From an uncultured Prevotella sp. (lineage in GTDB: Bacteria > Bacteroidota > Bacteroidia > Bacteroidales > Bacteroidaceae), in the NCBI GenBank assembly GCA_900541335.1, contig UQJC01000032.1, positions 1 through 22,847 of the forward strand: a stretch of 22,847 bases of DNA, given 5' to 3'. The notes under the pieces were generated by a model that searched no databases, was not told the DNA's origin, and was given only the letters and a program-made list of their open reading frames with translations. Both the position numbers and the translations under genes were made by a program. Of this stretch, positions 16,595-22,847 are shown piece by piece; the first letter of the stretch is position 1; the number at the start of each line of letters is the position of its first letter.

Positions 16595-16801
16595 CAACCT
16601 TCTGGCAGTATATTCCCCTTCCGTGGCTATTCGCCCCCTCCTTTCCTTCGTTTTTTCTCCCACGCTCTGCTGGCTCCCCTCGCTTTTTCCGTTTCCGAAA
16701 GTCCAGTTCAGCCTTTCTTTCGTTTCGTCTCAGGTAGAAAACTTCCTCATCCGCAGGTGCGGTTGCACACACTGCGACCGATGGCAATAATCAAAAAGTC
16801 G

Positions 16802-16809
16802 TACCTTTG
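16802..16809 (+). promoter_or_regulatory. -7 box for the sulfotransferase gene
   Basis: TACCTTTG matches the Bacteroidetes consensus exactly and lies 42 bp before the ATG, a typical leader length. No clear -33 element is visible at the expected spacing. Confidence 0.52.
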
Positions 16810-16851
16810 CGCCCACACAATCAAATACATTATTACCACTAAACTTCAACC

Positions 16852-17958
16852 ATGGGTCTTTTAGAATTCAACAAACTCCCGATAAATACCCTCGTCGGTG
16901 CCGATTGGAACACGTTTAAGAAACTTACTGGTGGTCGTACCGTCGATGCCAAGTGGAAAGGCAAATACCGCCTGACCAAAGCGGTGTGTCGTTTGCTCGC
17001 TACCCTTGCCCCGTTGCAGGAAAACCGCTACAAGAAGCTCCTTGCCGACCAGCCGCTCCAGCACGACCCCGTCTTTATCCTCGGTCATTGGCGTTCGGGT
17101 ACGACCTTCGTTCACAATGTTCTCTCTTGTGACAAACGCTTTGGTTATTGCACCACCTATCAGACGGTTTTCCCCCACCTGATGATGTTTGGCCAGCCGT
17201 TTTTCAAGAAGAACATGTCTTGGCTCATGCCCGACAAGCGTCCGACCGACAACATGGAATTGGCAGTAGACCTTCCCCAAGAGGAGGAATTTGCCCTCTC
17301 CAATATGTGTCCCTACACCTATTACAACTTCTGGTTCTTCCCGAAGTACATGATGGAGTATTGCGATAAGTACCTGCTCTTCGAAAAAATCAACGAGAAG
17401 GAGCTTTCTGTATGGGAGGAAACCTTCCGCAAGCTTATTAAAATCTCGTTGTGGAATACCGGTGGCGAACAGTTCTTGTCTAAGAATCCGCCCCACACAG
17501 GTCGTGTGCGCGAGTTGGTCAAGATGTTCCCCAATGCGAAGTTCATCTACCTCATGCGCAATCCCTATACCGTGTTCGAGTCTACCCGTTCCTTCTTTAC
17601 CAACACCATTCAGCCGCTCAAGCTCGAAGAGTTCAGCGACGAAGAAATGGAGAAGAACATTCTCACCGTCTATAAGAAGTTGCACGACCGCTATGAGGCT
17701 GATAAGCACCTCATTCCCGAAGGCAACCTCATCGAGGTGAAGTTTGAAGACTTCGAAGCCGATGCCCTCGGCATGACAGAGAAAATCTACCGCACCCTTT
17801 CGCTTCCGGGTTGGGAAGAAGCCCGCACAGCCATCGAGCAATATGTGGGCGCGAAGCGCGGTTACAAAAAGAACAAATACAAATACGCTGACCGTACCCG
17901 CCACCTTGTCGAAGAACATTGGGGCGACGTGCTCAAGCAATGGGGCTACGAGCTGTAA
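16852..17958 (+). CDS. Sulfotransferase family protein
   Basis: The 368-residue protein belongs to the PAPS-dependent sulfotransferase fold, which transfers a sulfonate group from PAPS to an acceptor hydroxyl or amine. The 5'-phosphosulfate-binding loop is seen as LGHWRSGTTFVHN (77-89) and the 3'-phosphate-binding segment as FIYLMRNPYTVFESTRSFF (231-249, with Arg236 and Ser244 in family positions). A lysine-containing LSKNPPHTGRV (209-219) lies between. No signal peptide is present, so it is probably cytoplasmic. Gut Bacteroides sulfotransferases acting on sterols are known, and others act on lipids or glycans; the acceptor here cannot be read from sequence. No PAPS-synthesis gene is in the window. 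A TAnnTTTG promoter precedes it and a strong hairpin terminator follows, so it is a single-gene unit. Codon use looks like that of its neighbours. Confidence 0.88.
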   Translation: MGLLEFNKLPINTLVGADWNTFKKLTGGRTVDAKWKGKYRLTKAVCRLLATLAPLQENRYKKLLADQPLQHDPVFILGHWRSGTTFVHNVLSCDKRFGYCTTYQTVFPHLMMFGQPFFKKNMSWLMPDKRPTDNMELAVDLPQEEEFALSNMCPYTYYNFWFFPKYMMEYCDKYLLFEKINEKELSVWEETFRKLIKISLWNTGGEQFLSKNPPHTGRVRELVKMFPNAKFIYLMRNPYTVFESTRSFFTNTIQPLKLEEFSDEEMEKNILTVYKKLHDRYEADKHLIPEGNLIEVKFEDFEADALGMTEKIYRTLSLPGWEEARTAIEQYVGAKRGYKKNKYKYADRTRHLVEEHWGDVLKQWGYEL

Positions 17959-18010
17959 CGGAGAGGGGACGATGATTCCCCGTGAGCACTCCTTAGGAGT
18001 ATTCGGCAGT

Positions 18011-18059
18011 CCGACATTTCGAAAAGTCAAGAACCTGATTCTTCGAAATGTCGGCTTTT
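18011..18059 (+). terminator. Intrinsic terminator after the sulfotransferase gene
   Basis: Perfect 13-bp arms CCGACATTTCGAA (18011-18023) and TTCGAAATGTCGG (18042-18054) with an 18-nt loop, then CTTTTC. It lies about 50 bp past the stop. Confidence 0.7.
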
Positions 18060-18251
18060 CAATGAAGCGACAGGGTTTGATCAGCATGGGGTGTCCTCAA
18101 GGGTGTACGCCCTCATTGAATCTGATTACTATCTGTCCCGCTCTATCTCGTGCTCTTATTCCTTCTCACTTCGCAACCTTACGAGGTCCCTTCCCTTCAC
18201 AGCCTCTAACCCTGTAATTTCTAATCCCCATTCTAAACTTGCCTTCACAAC

Positions 18252-19799
18252 ATGACAGCTCGACTTCTTTGGGTGGACGATGAGATAGAAATGCTCAAGC
18301 CCCACATCCTCTTCTTGCAGAAGAAGGATTACGACGTGGTCACTGCGACCAACGGCCCCGACGCGATAGATCTCTGTCACGAACAACGTTTTGACCTCAT
18401 CTTGCTCGACGAAAACATGCCGGGACTCTCGGGCCTCGAAACGCTCACACGACTAAAGGAAATCGTGCCCGCTGTGCCCGTGGTGATGGTGACTAAAAAC
18501 GAAGAGGAAGACTTGATGGACCAAGCCATCGGGTCGAAGATTGCAGACTACCTGATTAAGCCCGTCAATCCGAGCCAGGTATTGCTGACACTGAAAAAGA
18601 ACATTCACCAGCGCGAAATCGTGCAGGAAGTGACGCAGACAGGCTACCGCCAGGAGTTTGCCCAACTGAGTATGCAGATGAGTGAACAACTCTCGCCGGA
18701 GGAATGGAAAGAACTCTATAAAAAGTTGGTCTACTGGGAACTCCAACTCTCTGAGGCAGACAGCAACATGAACGAGATGCTTCAGATGCAGAAGGAGGAA
18801 GCAAACCAAACCTTTGCGAAGTTTGTCAAGCAAAACTACGAAGACTGGGTTACCGATGCCGAACACCGCCCCCTGATGAGTCCCGATGTGTTCAAGCGTT
18901 GCGTATTTCCCCGTTTGAGCCAGGGGCGCAAGGTCTTCCTCTTGGTGCTTGACAACCTGCGTTTCGACCAGTGGCGAGCCATTTCCCAGGAACTTGCGGA
19001 GGATTTCGACATCGACGAAGACTTGTATTACAGCATTTTGCCCACCGCAACGCAGTATGCCCGCAATGCCATTTTTGCCGGACTCATGCCCTTGCAAATC
19101 AAGGAGATGTATCCCGAACTTTGGGTGGACGAAGAAGAAGACGAAGGCAAGAACCTCAACGAGGAAATGCTCATTCGCCGTCAAATGGAGCGTTACCGCC
19201 GTCGCGAAGAGTTTACGTACAACAAAATCAACGATTCAACCCAGGTTGACAAACTCCTCACCCAATTGGCTACCTTGCGTGCCCCGCTCAATGTCCTTGT
19301 GATTAACTTTATCGATATCTTGAGCCACGCCCGTACCGAAAGTCGCATGGTGCGCGAACTGGCAGGCAACGAGTCGGCCTATCGCAGCATCACGCTTTCC
19401 TGGTTCCGCCATACGCCTATCAAGGAACTCTTCCGCCGTTTGGCATCTCTCGATTACGACCTGCTCGTAACGACCGACCACGGCAGCATTCGTGTCGATA
19501 CGCCCTCAAAGGTCGTAGGCGACCGCAATGTCAACACCAACCTGCGCTATAAGATGGGAAAGAATCTTTCCTACAATGCCAAGGAGGTCTATGAAGTTCG
19601 CCATCCGCGAGCCCTTCAGCTCCCGCAGCCGAACCTTTCGACCGCCTACATCTTTGCCACGGGTGCCCGCTTCTTTGCCTATCCTAATAATTACAACCAT
19701 TATGTGCAGTATTATAAGGATACCTTCCAGCACGGCGGCATCTCCATGGAGGAAATGCTCATCCCCCTTGTGGCGTTGCGACCGAAGGCCGTAAGGTAG
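18252..19799 (+). CDS. porX: PorX-type response regulator with PglZ domain
   Basis: PorX is a two-component regulator that controls expression of the type IX secretion system in Bacteroidetes. The 515-residue protein has an N-terminal receiver domain (1-~120): acidic pocket VDDE (8-11), phospho-acceptor Asp53 in LLDENMPG, Thr81 and Lys103 in YLIKPVNP. A helical linker (about 120-210) follows, then a PglZ domain of the alkaline-phosphatase superfamily with VLDNLRFDQWRAI (about 230-242) and TTDHGSIRV (about 405-413), likely metal-binding positions. Characterised PorX proteins have phosphodiesterase activity on small RNA or nucleotide substrates and no DNA-binding domain, consistent with what is seen. 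The partner histidine kinase (PorY) is not in this window. It is followed by a large inverted repeat and, within 1 kb, by the probable porT gene. Confidence 0.93.
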   Translation: MTARLLWVDDEIEMLKPHILFLQKKDYDVVTATNGPDAIDLCHEQRFDLILLDENMPGLSGLETLTRLKEIVPAVPVVMVTKNEEEDLMDQAIGSKIADYLIKPVNPSQVLLTLKKNIHQREIVQEVTQTGYRQEFAQLSMQMSEQLSPEEWKELYKKLVYWELQLSEADSNMNEMLQMQKEEANQTFAKFVKQNYEDWVTDAEHRPLMSPDVFKRCVFPRLSQGRKVFLLVLDNLRFDQWRAISQELAEDFDIDEDLYYSILPTATQYARNAIFAGLMPLQIKEMYPELWVDEEEDEGKNLNEEMLIRRQMERYRRREEFTYNKINDSTQVDKLLTQLATLRAPLNVLVINFIDILSHARTESRMVRELAGNESAYRSITLSWFRHTPIKELFRRLASLDYDLLVTTDHGSIRVDTPSKVVGDRNVNTNLRYKMGKNLSYNAKEVYEVRHPRALQLPQPNLSTAYIFATGARFFAYPNNYNHYVQYYKDTFQHGGISMEEMLIPLVALRPKAVR

Positions 19800-19841
19800 G
19801 ACAGGAGTGTGTAAGGGCTGTGAGCCAGCCATTTAAAATTA

Positions 19842-19933
19842 AAAATAACGACTTATCGATTGATTGACTTTTTGCGCGGCAGTCCTCAGACTCTTTTCTG
19901 CAACAAGTCAATATCTCGATAAGTCGCTATTTT
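19842..19933. repeat. 29-bp inverted repeat downstream of porX
   Basis: Arms 19842-19870 and 19905-19933 are complementary at 25 of 29 positions, with outer ends AAAATA and TATTTT and a 34-nt loop. The core CGACTTATCGA is exact. It could be a bidirectional terminator between porX and the converging ferredoxin gene, or a remnant of a miniature mobile element; no target duplication was seen. Confidence 0.7.
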
Positions 19934-19988
19934 GTTCAGTCACCTACCCCATAACCTGATAACCTCATAACATCCCTTTCTCTAAACG

Positions 19989-20034
19989 AAAACTGCCACC
20001 CAACTGTAGTGAAACAGTGGGCGGCAGTTTTTTG
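19989..20034. terminator. Bidirectional terminator between porX and ferredoxin
   Basis: AAAACTGCC (19989-19997) pairs with GGCAGTTTT (20023-20031), with inner CCC/GGG pairing; the plus strand ends in TTTTTTG and the minus strand in GTTTTCG. It can stop transcription from either converging gene. Confidence 0.78.
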
Positions 20035-20054
20035 TTTGAGTTAAGTGGGGGCGA

Positions 20055-20225
20055 TTATTCACCTGCAGAGATTGCACCAGAGGGGCAAACATCAGCGCAA
20101 GTACCGCAGTCCAGACAAACGCTGGGGTCAATTGAATACTTTTCGCCTTCAGAGATAGCGCCAGCAGGGCATTCATCGATGCAAGTACCGCAAGCGATGC
20201 AATCGTCACTAATTACGTAAGCCAT
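20055..20225 (-). CDS. 2[4Fe-4S] ferredoxin
   Basis: A 56-residue bacterial ferredoxin, translated from the reverse strand. It carries two complete cluster motifs: Cys9, 12, 15 followed by Cys19-Pro, and Cys37, 40, 43 followed by Cys47-Pro. Each CxxCxxCxxxCP set supplies three ligands to one cluster and one to the other. The rest is short and acidic (SDD, SEGEKYS, SAGE), typical of clostridial-type low-potential electron carriers used with pyruvate:ferredoxin oxidoreductase, hydrogenase or Rnf in anaerobes. The protein is cytoplasmic. The gene stands alone with a TAACTTTG box upstream and a strong terminator downstream, so it should make a short abundant mRNA. The start ATG is the only one before the first cluster. 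Confidence 0.95.
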   Translation of the reverse strand: MAYVISDDCIACGTCIDECPAGAISEGEKYSIDPSVCLDCGTCADVCPSGAISAGE

Positions 20226-20325
20226 AATTGTAGAATTTAAAATTGTTGAGAGTGAGTTATTGTCCTTGTTTCCTTTCCGCTTTTTCGGCCCTGGAGAGGG
20301 TACAATCGGCAGACAGAAAACGCGG

Positions 20326-20333
20326 CAAAGTTA
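20326..20333 (-). promoter_or_regulatory. -7 box for the ferredoxin gene
   Basis: TAACTTTG on the minus strand matches TAnnTTTG exactly. The leader to the ATG is about 95 nt. A -33 element at standard spacing is not clear. Confidence 0.55.
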
Positions 20334-20460
20334 CATATTTTCTTCAAAGGAACTAACCGCCCCGCTTTTTTCCTTTAGAAAACAATAAAATCCCGAAGCA
20401 CGCGTTTGTACGTTGACTGCCTGTTTCACAGGAATTTCCGATAATATTCAATCTAAAGTT

Positions 20461-21168
20461 ATGCGTCGTTGTCTTGTTTTTACCCTCTTATTTTGGTCTG
20501 TGCTCCTGACCCTCGGAGCGCAACAGCGGCGTGTACAAAATAAGCCCTTCATTGACGAACGGCGGTTTCATTACGGCTTTTTTGTGGGTGGTCACGACCA
20601 AAGTTTGAAACTGGAAAACAACGGCTATATCGATCCCGCCACTGGGCAACAATGGGTCGCCTCGACCGACCGCACTAATTTCGGATTCTCTGTAGGCGTT
20701 TTGGGCGAATGGAAAATGAACAAGTACCTTGCCCTTCGTGTGCTTCCTTCCCTGCATTTCGGTTCCAAGCACCTCAGTTTCCGCAACCTTGCGACGGGTG
20801 AAGACGAATTCCAGGATATGAAATCCTGTTACATCGGTATTCCGGTAGATTTCAAAATCAGTGGGCTCCGTTTCAATAATTACCGTCCCTATGTCATTGC
20901 CGGCGTAGCCCCGATGTACGACCTCACGACAGGAAAGCAGTCTAAACTCAAGGCGAAGCCCTTCACCGTAATGGTAGAGGCTGGATTGGGATGTGACCTT
21001 TACCTTCCCTTCTTCAAGTTTATTCCCGAACTGAAGTTCTGTTTCGGACTGAATAACATCCTTCAGAAGAACCGCAAGGATCTTACAGACCGCAAACAGC
21101 TGATTTTTACCGAGAGCGTAGACCGTGCCACCCTCGGCATGGTGGTTCTCTCCTTCTACTTCGAATAA
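20461..21168 (+). CDS. porT: Probable T9SS protein PorT (outer-membrane beta-barrel)
   Basis: A 235-residue exported protein resembling PorT/SprT, needed in Bacteroidetes for type IX secretion. I start at the ATG at 20461, which opens a signal peptide (MRRCLVFTLLFWSVLLTLGAQ); the frame continues 16 codons upstream without signal features. The mature part has the PorT pattern: a short N-terminal segment (NKPFIDERRFHYGFFVGGHDQS), then alternating amphipathic strands of a small beta-barrel (FGFSVGVLGEWKMNKYLALRV, YIGIPVDFKISG, YRPYVIAGVAP, FTVMVEAGLGCDLYLPFF, FKFIPELKFCFGL) and a C-terminal aromatic residue pair (SFYFE). Its nearness to porX supports a T9SS role. A generic PorT-family outer-membrane protein of other function is possible, so the symbol is likely rather than certain. 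Confidence 0.8.
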   Translation: MRRCLVFTLLFWSVLLTLGAQQRRVQNKPFIDERRFHYGFFVGGHDQSLKLENNGYIDPATGQQWVASTDRTNFGFSVGVLGEWKMNKYLALRVLPSLHFGSKHLSFRNLATGEDEFQDMKSCYIGIPVDFKISGLRFNNYRPYVIAGVAPMYDLTTGKQSKLKAKPFTVMVEAGLGCDLYLPFFKFIPELKFCFGLNNILQKNRKDLTDRKQLIFTESVDRATLGMVVLSFYFE

Positions 21169-21252
21169 GTGATGGTGGTGTTGCGCTTTTCCCCTTTTCC
21201 TGCCGCAATCTTCATCTCTATCCCATTCTTACAATATTTGCAATATGCTTGA

Positions 21253-21289
21253 TTGAGTCATGTCCCGCAGGACTTGACTCAATTTTTTT
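21253..21289 (+). terminator. Intrinsic terminator after porT
   Basis: TTGAGTCA...TCC pairs with GGA...TGACTCAA (21253-21282) around CGCA, followed by seven T. It is the clearest terminator in the window, 85 bp past the stop. Confidence 0.86.
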
Positions 21290-21336
21290 ACCCCCTTCGT
21301 TAAACCATCTTTCCCTTTCGCCGTCCTATACATGTT

Positions 21337-21515
21337 TTCCGCAAAAGGCGATCGCCCCTCCGCACCGCGGCACGGGCGCTGCCAATCACTTGGGAGGGGG
21401 TCGCGGAACAGGAATCAGCCGTCTGTCGTCGTGCAACGGAGTTCGGAAGCAGCTGCCCGAACACCCCACTTCGTCGGTAACGGCCCTCTCACTACCCCCT
21501 GGGCATGTAGCGCCC
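21337..21515. ncRNA. Candidate structured RNA or leader before the Cys-rich protein gene
   Basis: This GC-rich part of the 419-bp gap can form TTCCGC (21337-21342) with GCGGAA (21403-21408), CCCCTCC (21355-21361) with GGAGGGG (21393-21399), GGCA with TGCC closing a loop (69-72 and 80-83 after 21300), and GTTCGG (21441-21446) with CCGAAC (21457-21462). GGGCGCT (21374-21380) can also pair with AGCGCCC (21509-21515), a pseudoknot-like contact. It begins after the porT terminator. The strand and identity are unknown; no known riboswitch consensus was recognised. The remaining gap to 21587 is pyrimidine-rich leader sequence. Confidence 0.38.
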
Positions 21516-21587
21516 TGACTCCATCCCTTCCCCCCTCTTTTCTCTCAATCCATTCCTTCCCACTCATCTATTAAAGCAAAGACAATT

Positions 21588-22166
21588 ATGAAGAAATATC
21601 TCGTAATCGCGCTCTGTGCCCTTCTGTCAGGTGCCAGCGCACAGGCTCAACAAGCAAATGATAAGGCTCCGAAGGCAGCCACCACCTGTGTAGAACGTCA
21701 GACTGTCCGTGCCAACCGCATGGCTGCCCGTCTGCAGCTCGATGACAAGACCCAGCGTTGGTTTGTCCCCCTCTACGTAGCCTATCAAGACACCCTTCAG
21801 GGGCTTCGCCGCAACTGTCCCCTTCGTCAGCAGAAGCCCCGTCAGGCTCGTCTGAGCGACGTAGAGGCTCAGCAACTCGTCGAAACACGTCTGGCAAACG
21901 ACGAAAAGCGTGTCGCCATCCGCCGCTCCTACTACAAGCAGTTCAGCAAGCAACTCAACCCCCAGCAACTCCTCGTGCTCTTCGGTGGAAACCGTCAGGG
22001 CCAGCCGGGTAAGTATGGTAAGGGAGGCAAATGTCATGCCGCATCTTGTAAGCAATATTGCGGTAAGGGCAATGCTTGTGCCCCGCAGCGTAAGCACAAG
22101 CGTGCAAAGGCGTGCCAGCGCAACTGCAACAAGCAATGTCCCGCTCAGCAGACTGCAGCAAAGTAA
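21588..22166 (+). CDS. Secreted protein with CpxP/Spy-like helices and a Cys/Lys-rich tail
   Basis: A 192-residue exported protein of unknown function. It begins with a signal peptide (MKKYLVIALCALLSGASAQAQ). Residues about 35-135 resemble the helical Spy/CpxP-like periplasmic proteins of Bacteroidales: a Q/R-rich helix, QRWFVPLYVAYQDTLQGLRR, a DVEAQQLVETRLANDEKRVAIR helix half, and YYKQFSKQLNPQQLLVLF at the end of the fold. The last ~50 residues are different: seven cysteines (149, 154, 158, 164, 176, 180, 184) among lysines, glycines and histidines (GKYGKGGKCH, NACAPQRKHK). Such a tail could bind metal ions or form disulfides; this is inference. It stands alone with a strong terminator downstream and a structured region upstream, which hints at regulated expression. 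Confidence 0.66.
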   Translation: MKKYLVIALCALLSGASAQAQQANDKAPKAATTCVERQTVRANRMAARLQLDDKTQRWFVPLYVAYQDTLQGLRRNCPLRQQKPRQARLSDVEAQQLVETRLANDEKRVAIRRSYYKQFSKQLNPQQLLVLFGGNRQGQPGKYGKGGKCHAASCKQYCGKGNACAPQRKHKRAKACQRNCNKQCPAQQTAAK

Positions 22167-22241
22167 TTCGCAGTTTGCCGCCCCGCACCCTATCGTGCCC
22201 TCCCTCTAACTTCCACACGGAAGATCAACCTTTATATATCG

Positions 22242-22286
22242 AAAGCGGACGGAGTATCCCTCACGGGATTCCTCTGTCCGCTTTTT
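22242..22286 (+). terminator. Intrinsic terminator after the Cys-rich protein gene
   Basis: AAAGCGGAC (22242-22250) pairs with GTCCGCTTT (22276-22284) and continues into five T, about 75 bp past the stop. Confidence 0.8.
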
Positions 22287-22418
22287 GTACCCTTGCTCCT
22301 CTTCAATCACAGAGCGTTTTCTAATCTTATGCTTTTGGGGTGGGAAAAAACAGGCGGTGTAGGGCGCACCACCCTTTCGTGCCGCCTTTCAGGGTATTTC
22401 GCCACGAAGGAAGACGCT

Positions 22419-22602
22419 CGCGCCTTTGGAAATGTGCGTTGCACTCCTGCAATGAGCTTCCGCGCCATTGGAAATGAGCGTTGTACTTTTACAATGTGCT
22501 TCCGCGCCTTTGGAAATGAGCATTGCATTCTTACAATGCGGTTTCGCGACTTTGGGCATGGGCATTGCAGTCATTGCAAAGCACTTCCGCGAAGTTCGCA
22601 AA
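22419..22602. repeat. Tandem array of 42-bp hairpin units (array B)
   Basis: Units start with CGCGCC or CGCGAC at 22419, 22461, 22503 and 22545, with a partial fifth (CGCGAAGTTCGC) at 22588. The first three are exactly 42 bp, the fourth 43 bp. Each carries GGAAATG-like sequence and a hairpin: TTGCA/TGCAA, TTGTA/TACAA, GCATTG/CAATGC and TTGCA/TGCAA. Unit 2 shows a paired change (C-G to T-A) and the extra base of unit 4 falls in the loop, so pairing is retained. Confidence 0.85.
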
Positions 22603-22726
22603 TCCCCTTTCATCTGCAGTGAATAACCGTTTGCGTCGTTGTACGCATCATTCGTCTCTTGTTCGGGATCCCAGCTCCCATCGTCCAGTTGGTCAGCCAT
22701 CTGTTCCTCGTTATTGGCAGCAACGA

Positions 22727-22763
22727 AAGAAGGCAGCAAACTACAAAAGTTTGCTGCCTTCTT
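22727..22763 (-). terminator. Terminator of the tRNA-Pro gene
   Basis: Perfect 15-bp arms (22727-22741 and 22749-22763) around a 7-nt loop, 10 nt past the tRNA 3' end; the minus strand continues TCGTTG. It is positioned to end the leftward tRNA transcript. Confidence 0.7.
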
Positions 22764-22772
22764 AGCAGAAAG

Positions 22773-22847
22773 TCGGGATGACTGGATTCGAACCAGCGAC
22801 CACACGCCCCCCAGACGCGTACTCTAACCGGACTGAGCTACATCCCG
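22773..22847 (-). tRNA. tRNA-Pro, anticodon GGG
   Basis: The minus strand folds into a full cloverleaf of 75 nt: 7-bp acceptor stem CGGGATG/CATCCCG, D-arm GCTC...GAGT, anticodon arm CGCGT-CTGGGGG-GCGTG with anticodon GGG (reads CCC and CCU), 5-nt variable loop TGGTC, and T-arm GCTGG-TTCGAAT-CCAGT. The discriminator base is A and CCA is not encoded. The 5' end coincides with the window edge. Confidence 0.93.

Larger units (their letters stand above)
16496..16851. other. Divergent intergenic region with two promoter boxes
   Basis: The 356-bp gap between the leftward rluA-family gene and the rightward sulfotransferase gene contains only the two -7 boxes noted separately. A 93-codon leftward open frame within it is arginine- and glutamate-rich with no recognisable feature and is not called. 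Confidence 0.55.
22167..22772. other. Gene-free region between the Cys-rich protein gene and tRNA-Pro
   Basis: It holds a terminator (22242-22286), a hairpin-forming stretch (GGCGG at 22353-22357 with CCGCC at 22382-22386), the 42-bp array B and the tRNA terminator. Open frames across the array on both strands lack any recognisable domain. Confidence 0.6.

Noticed and set aside
16506..16787. 93-codon leftward frame in the rluA-sulfotransferase gap
   Set aside because: Low-complexity Arg/Glu-rich translation without homology features; it covers the rluA promoter region.
16861..18087. 408-codon leftward open frame
   Set aside because: It lies fully antisense to the sulfotransferase gene, whose motifs, promoter and terminator are clear; the leftward translation shows no domain.
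21396..21420. SRP (4.5S) RNA
   Set aside because: GGTC..GGAA..CAGCC resembles the conserved apical loop, but the flanking strands are not complementary and cannot form the long SRP hairpin.
22389..22805. 138-codon leftward frame over array B
   Set aside because: It runs through the repeat array, the tRNA terminator and the tRNA 3' half, so it is very unlikely to be a gene.

Overview
This window looks like a chromosomal segment of a Bacteroidales bacterium, most likely in or near Prevotellaceae (inference). The signs are two type IX secretion system (T9SS) genes (porX and a probable porT), large surface proteins ending in short T9SS-type tails, Bacteroidetes-style promoters (TAnnTTTG at -7, no strong Shine-Dalgarno sites), and a tRNA without an encoded CCA. 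Base composition is moderate. No integrase, transposase, cas or phage gene was seen.

Layout. From the left edge to about 6.2 kb everything reads leftward: a partial cation-diffusion-facilitator transporter, an aldose-1-epimerase-like enzyme, a secreted M6-family metalloprotease, an NfeD-like membrane protein, then rsgA and frr (two ribosome-linked genes 9 bp apart). From 6.2 to 7.0 kb is a gene-free stretch holding a 42-bp tandem hairpin array. Next, still leftward, are a 60-residue peptide gene, a 1675-residue surface protein with a zinc-protease motif, a 615-bp gap that appears to contain a free-standing small RNA gene, priA, and an RluA-type pseudouridine synthase. At about 16.8 kb the direction changes: a sulfotransferase-family gene and porX read rightward. 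A small 2[4Fe-4S] ferredoxin reads leftward between porX and a probable porT. A structured GC-rich gap precedes a secreted protein with a cysteine/lysine-rich tail. The right edge holds a second 42-bp hairpin array and a leftward tRNA-Pro(GGG).

How it fits together. Most genes are housekeeping: translation (frr, rsgA, rluA family, tRNA-Pro), replication restart (priA) and redox (ferredoxin). The accessory theme is the cell surface: a T9SS regulator (porX), a T9SS assembly factor (porT-like) and two probable T9SS cargo proteases. Most transcription units end in clear intrinsic-terminator-like hairpins.

The most unusual content is non-coding: two tandem arrays with the same 42-bp period and hairpin design but unrelated sequence, a probable ~220-nt RNA gene with its own promoter and terminator, a strongly structured region before the cysteine-rich protein, and overlapping operator-like palindromes upstream of the giant surface protein.
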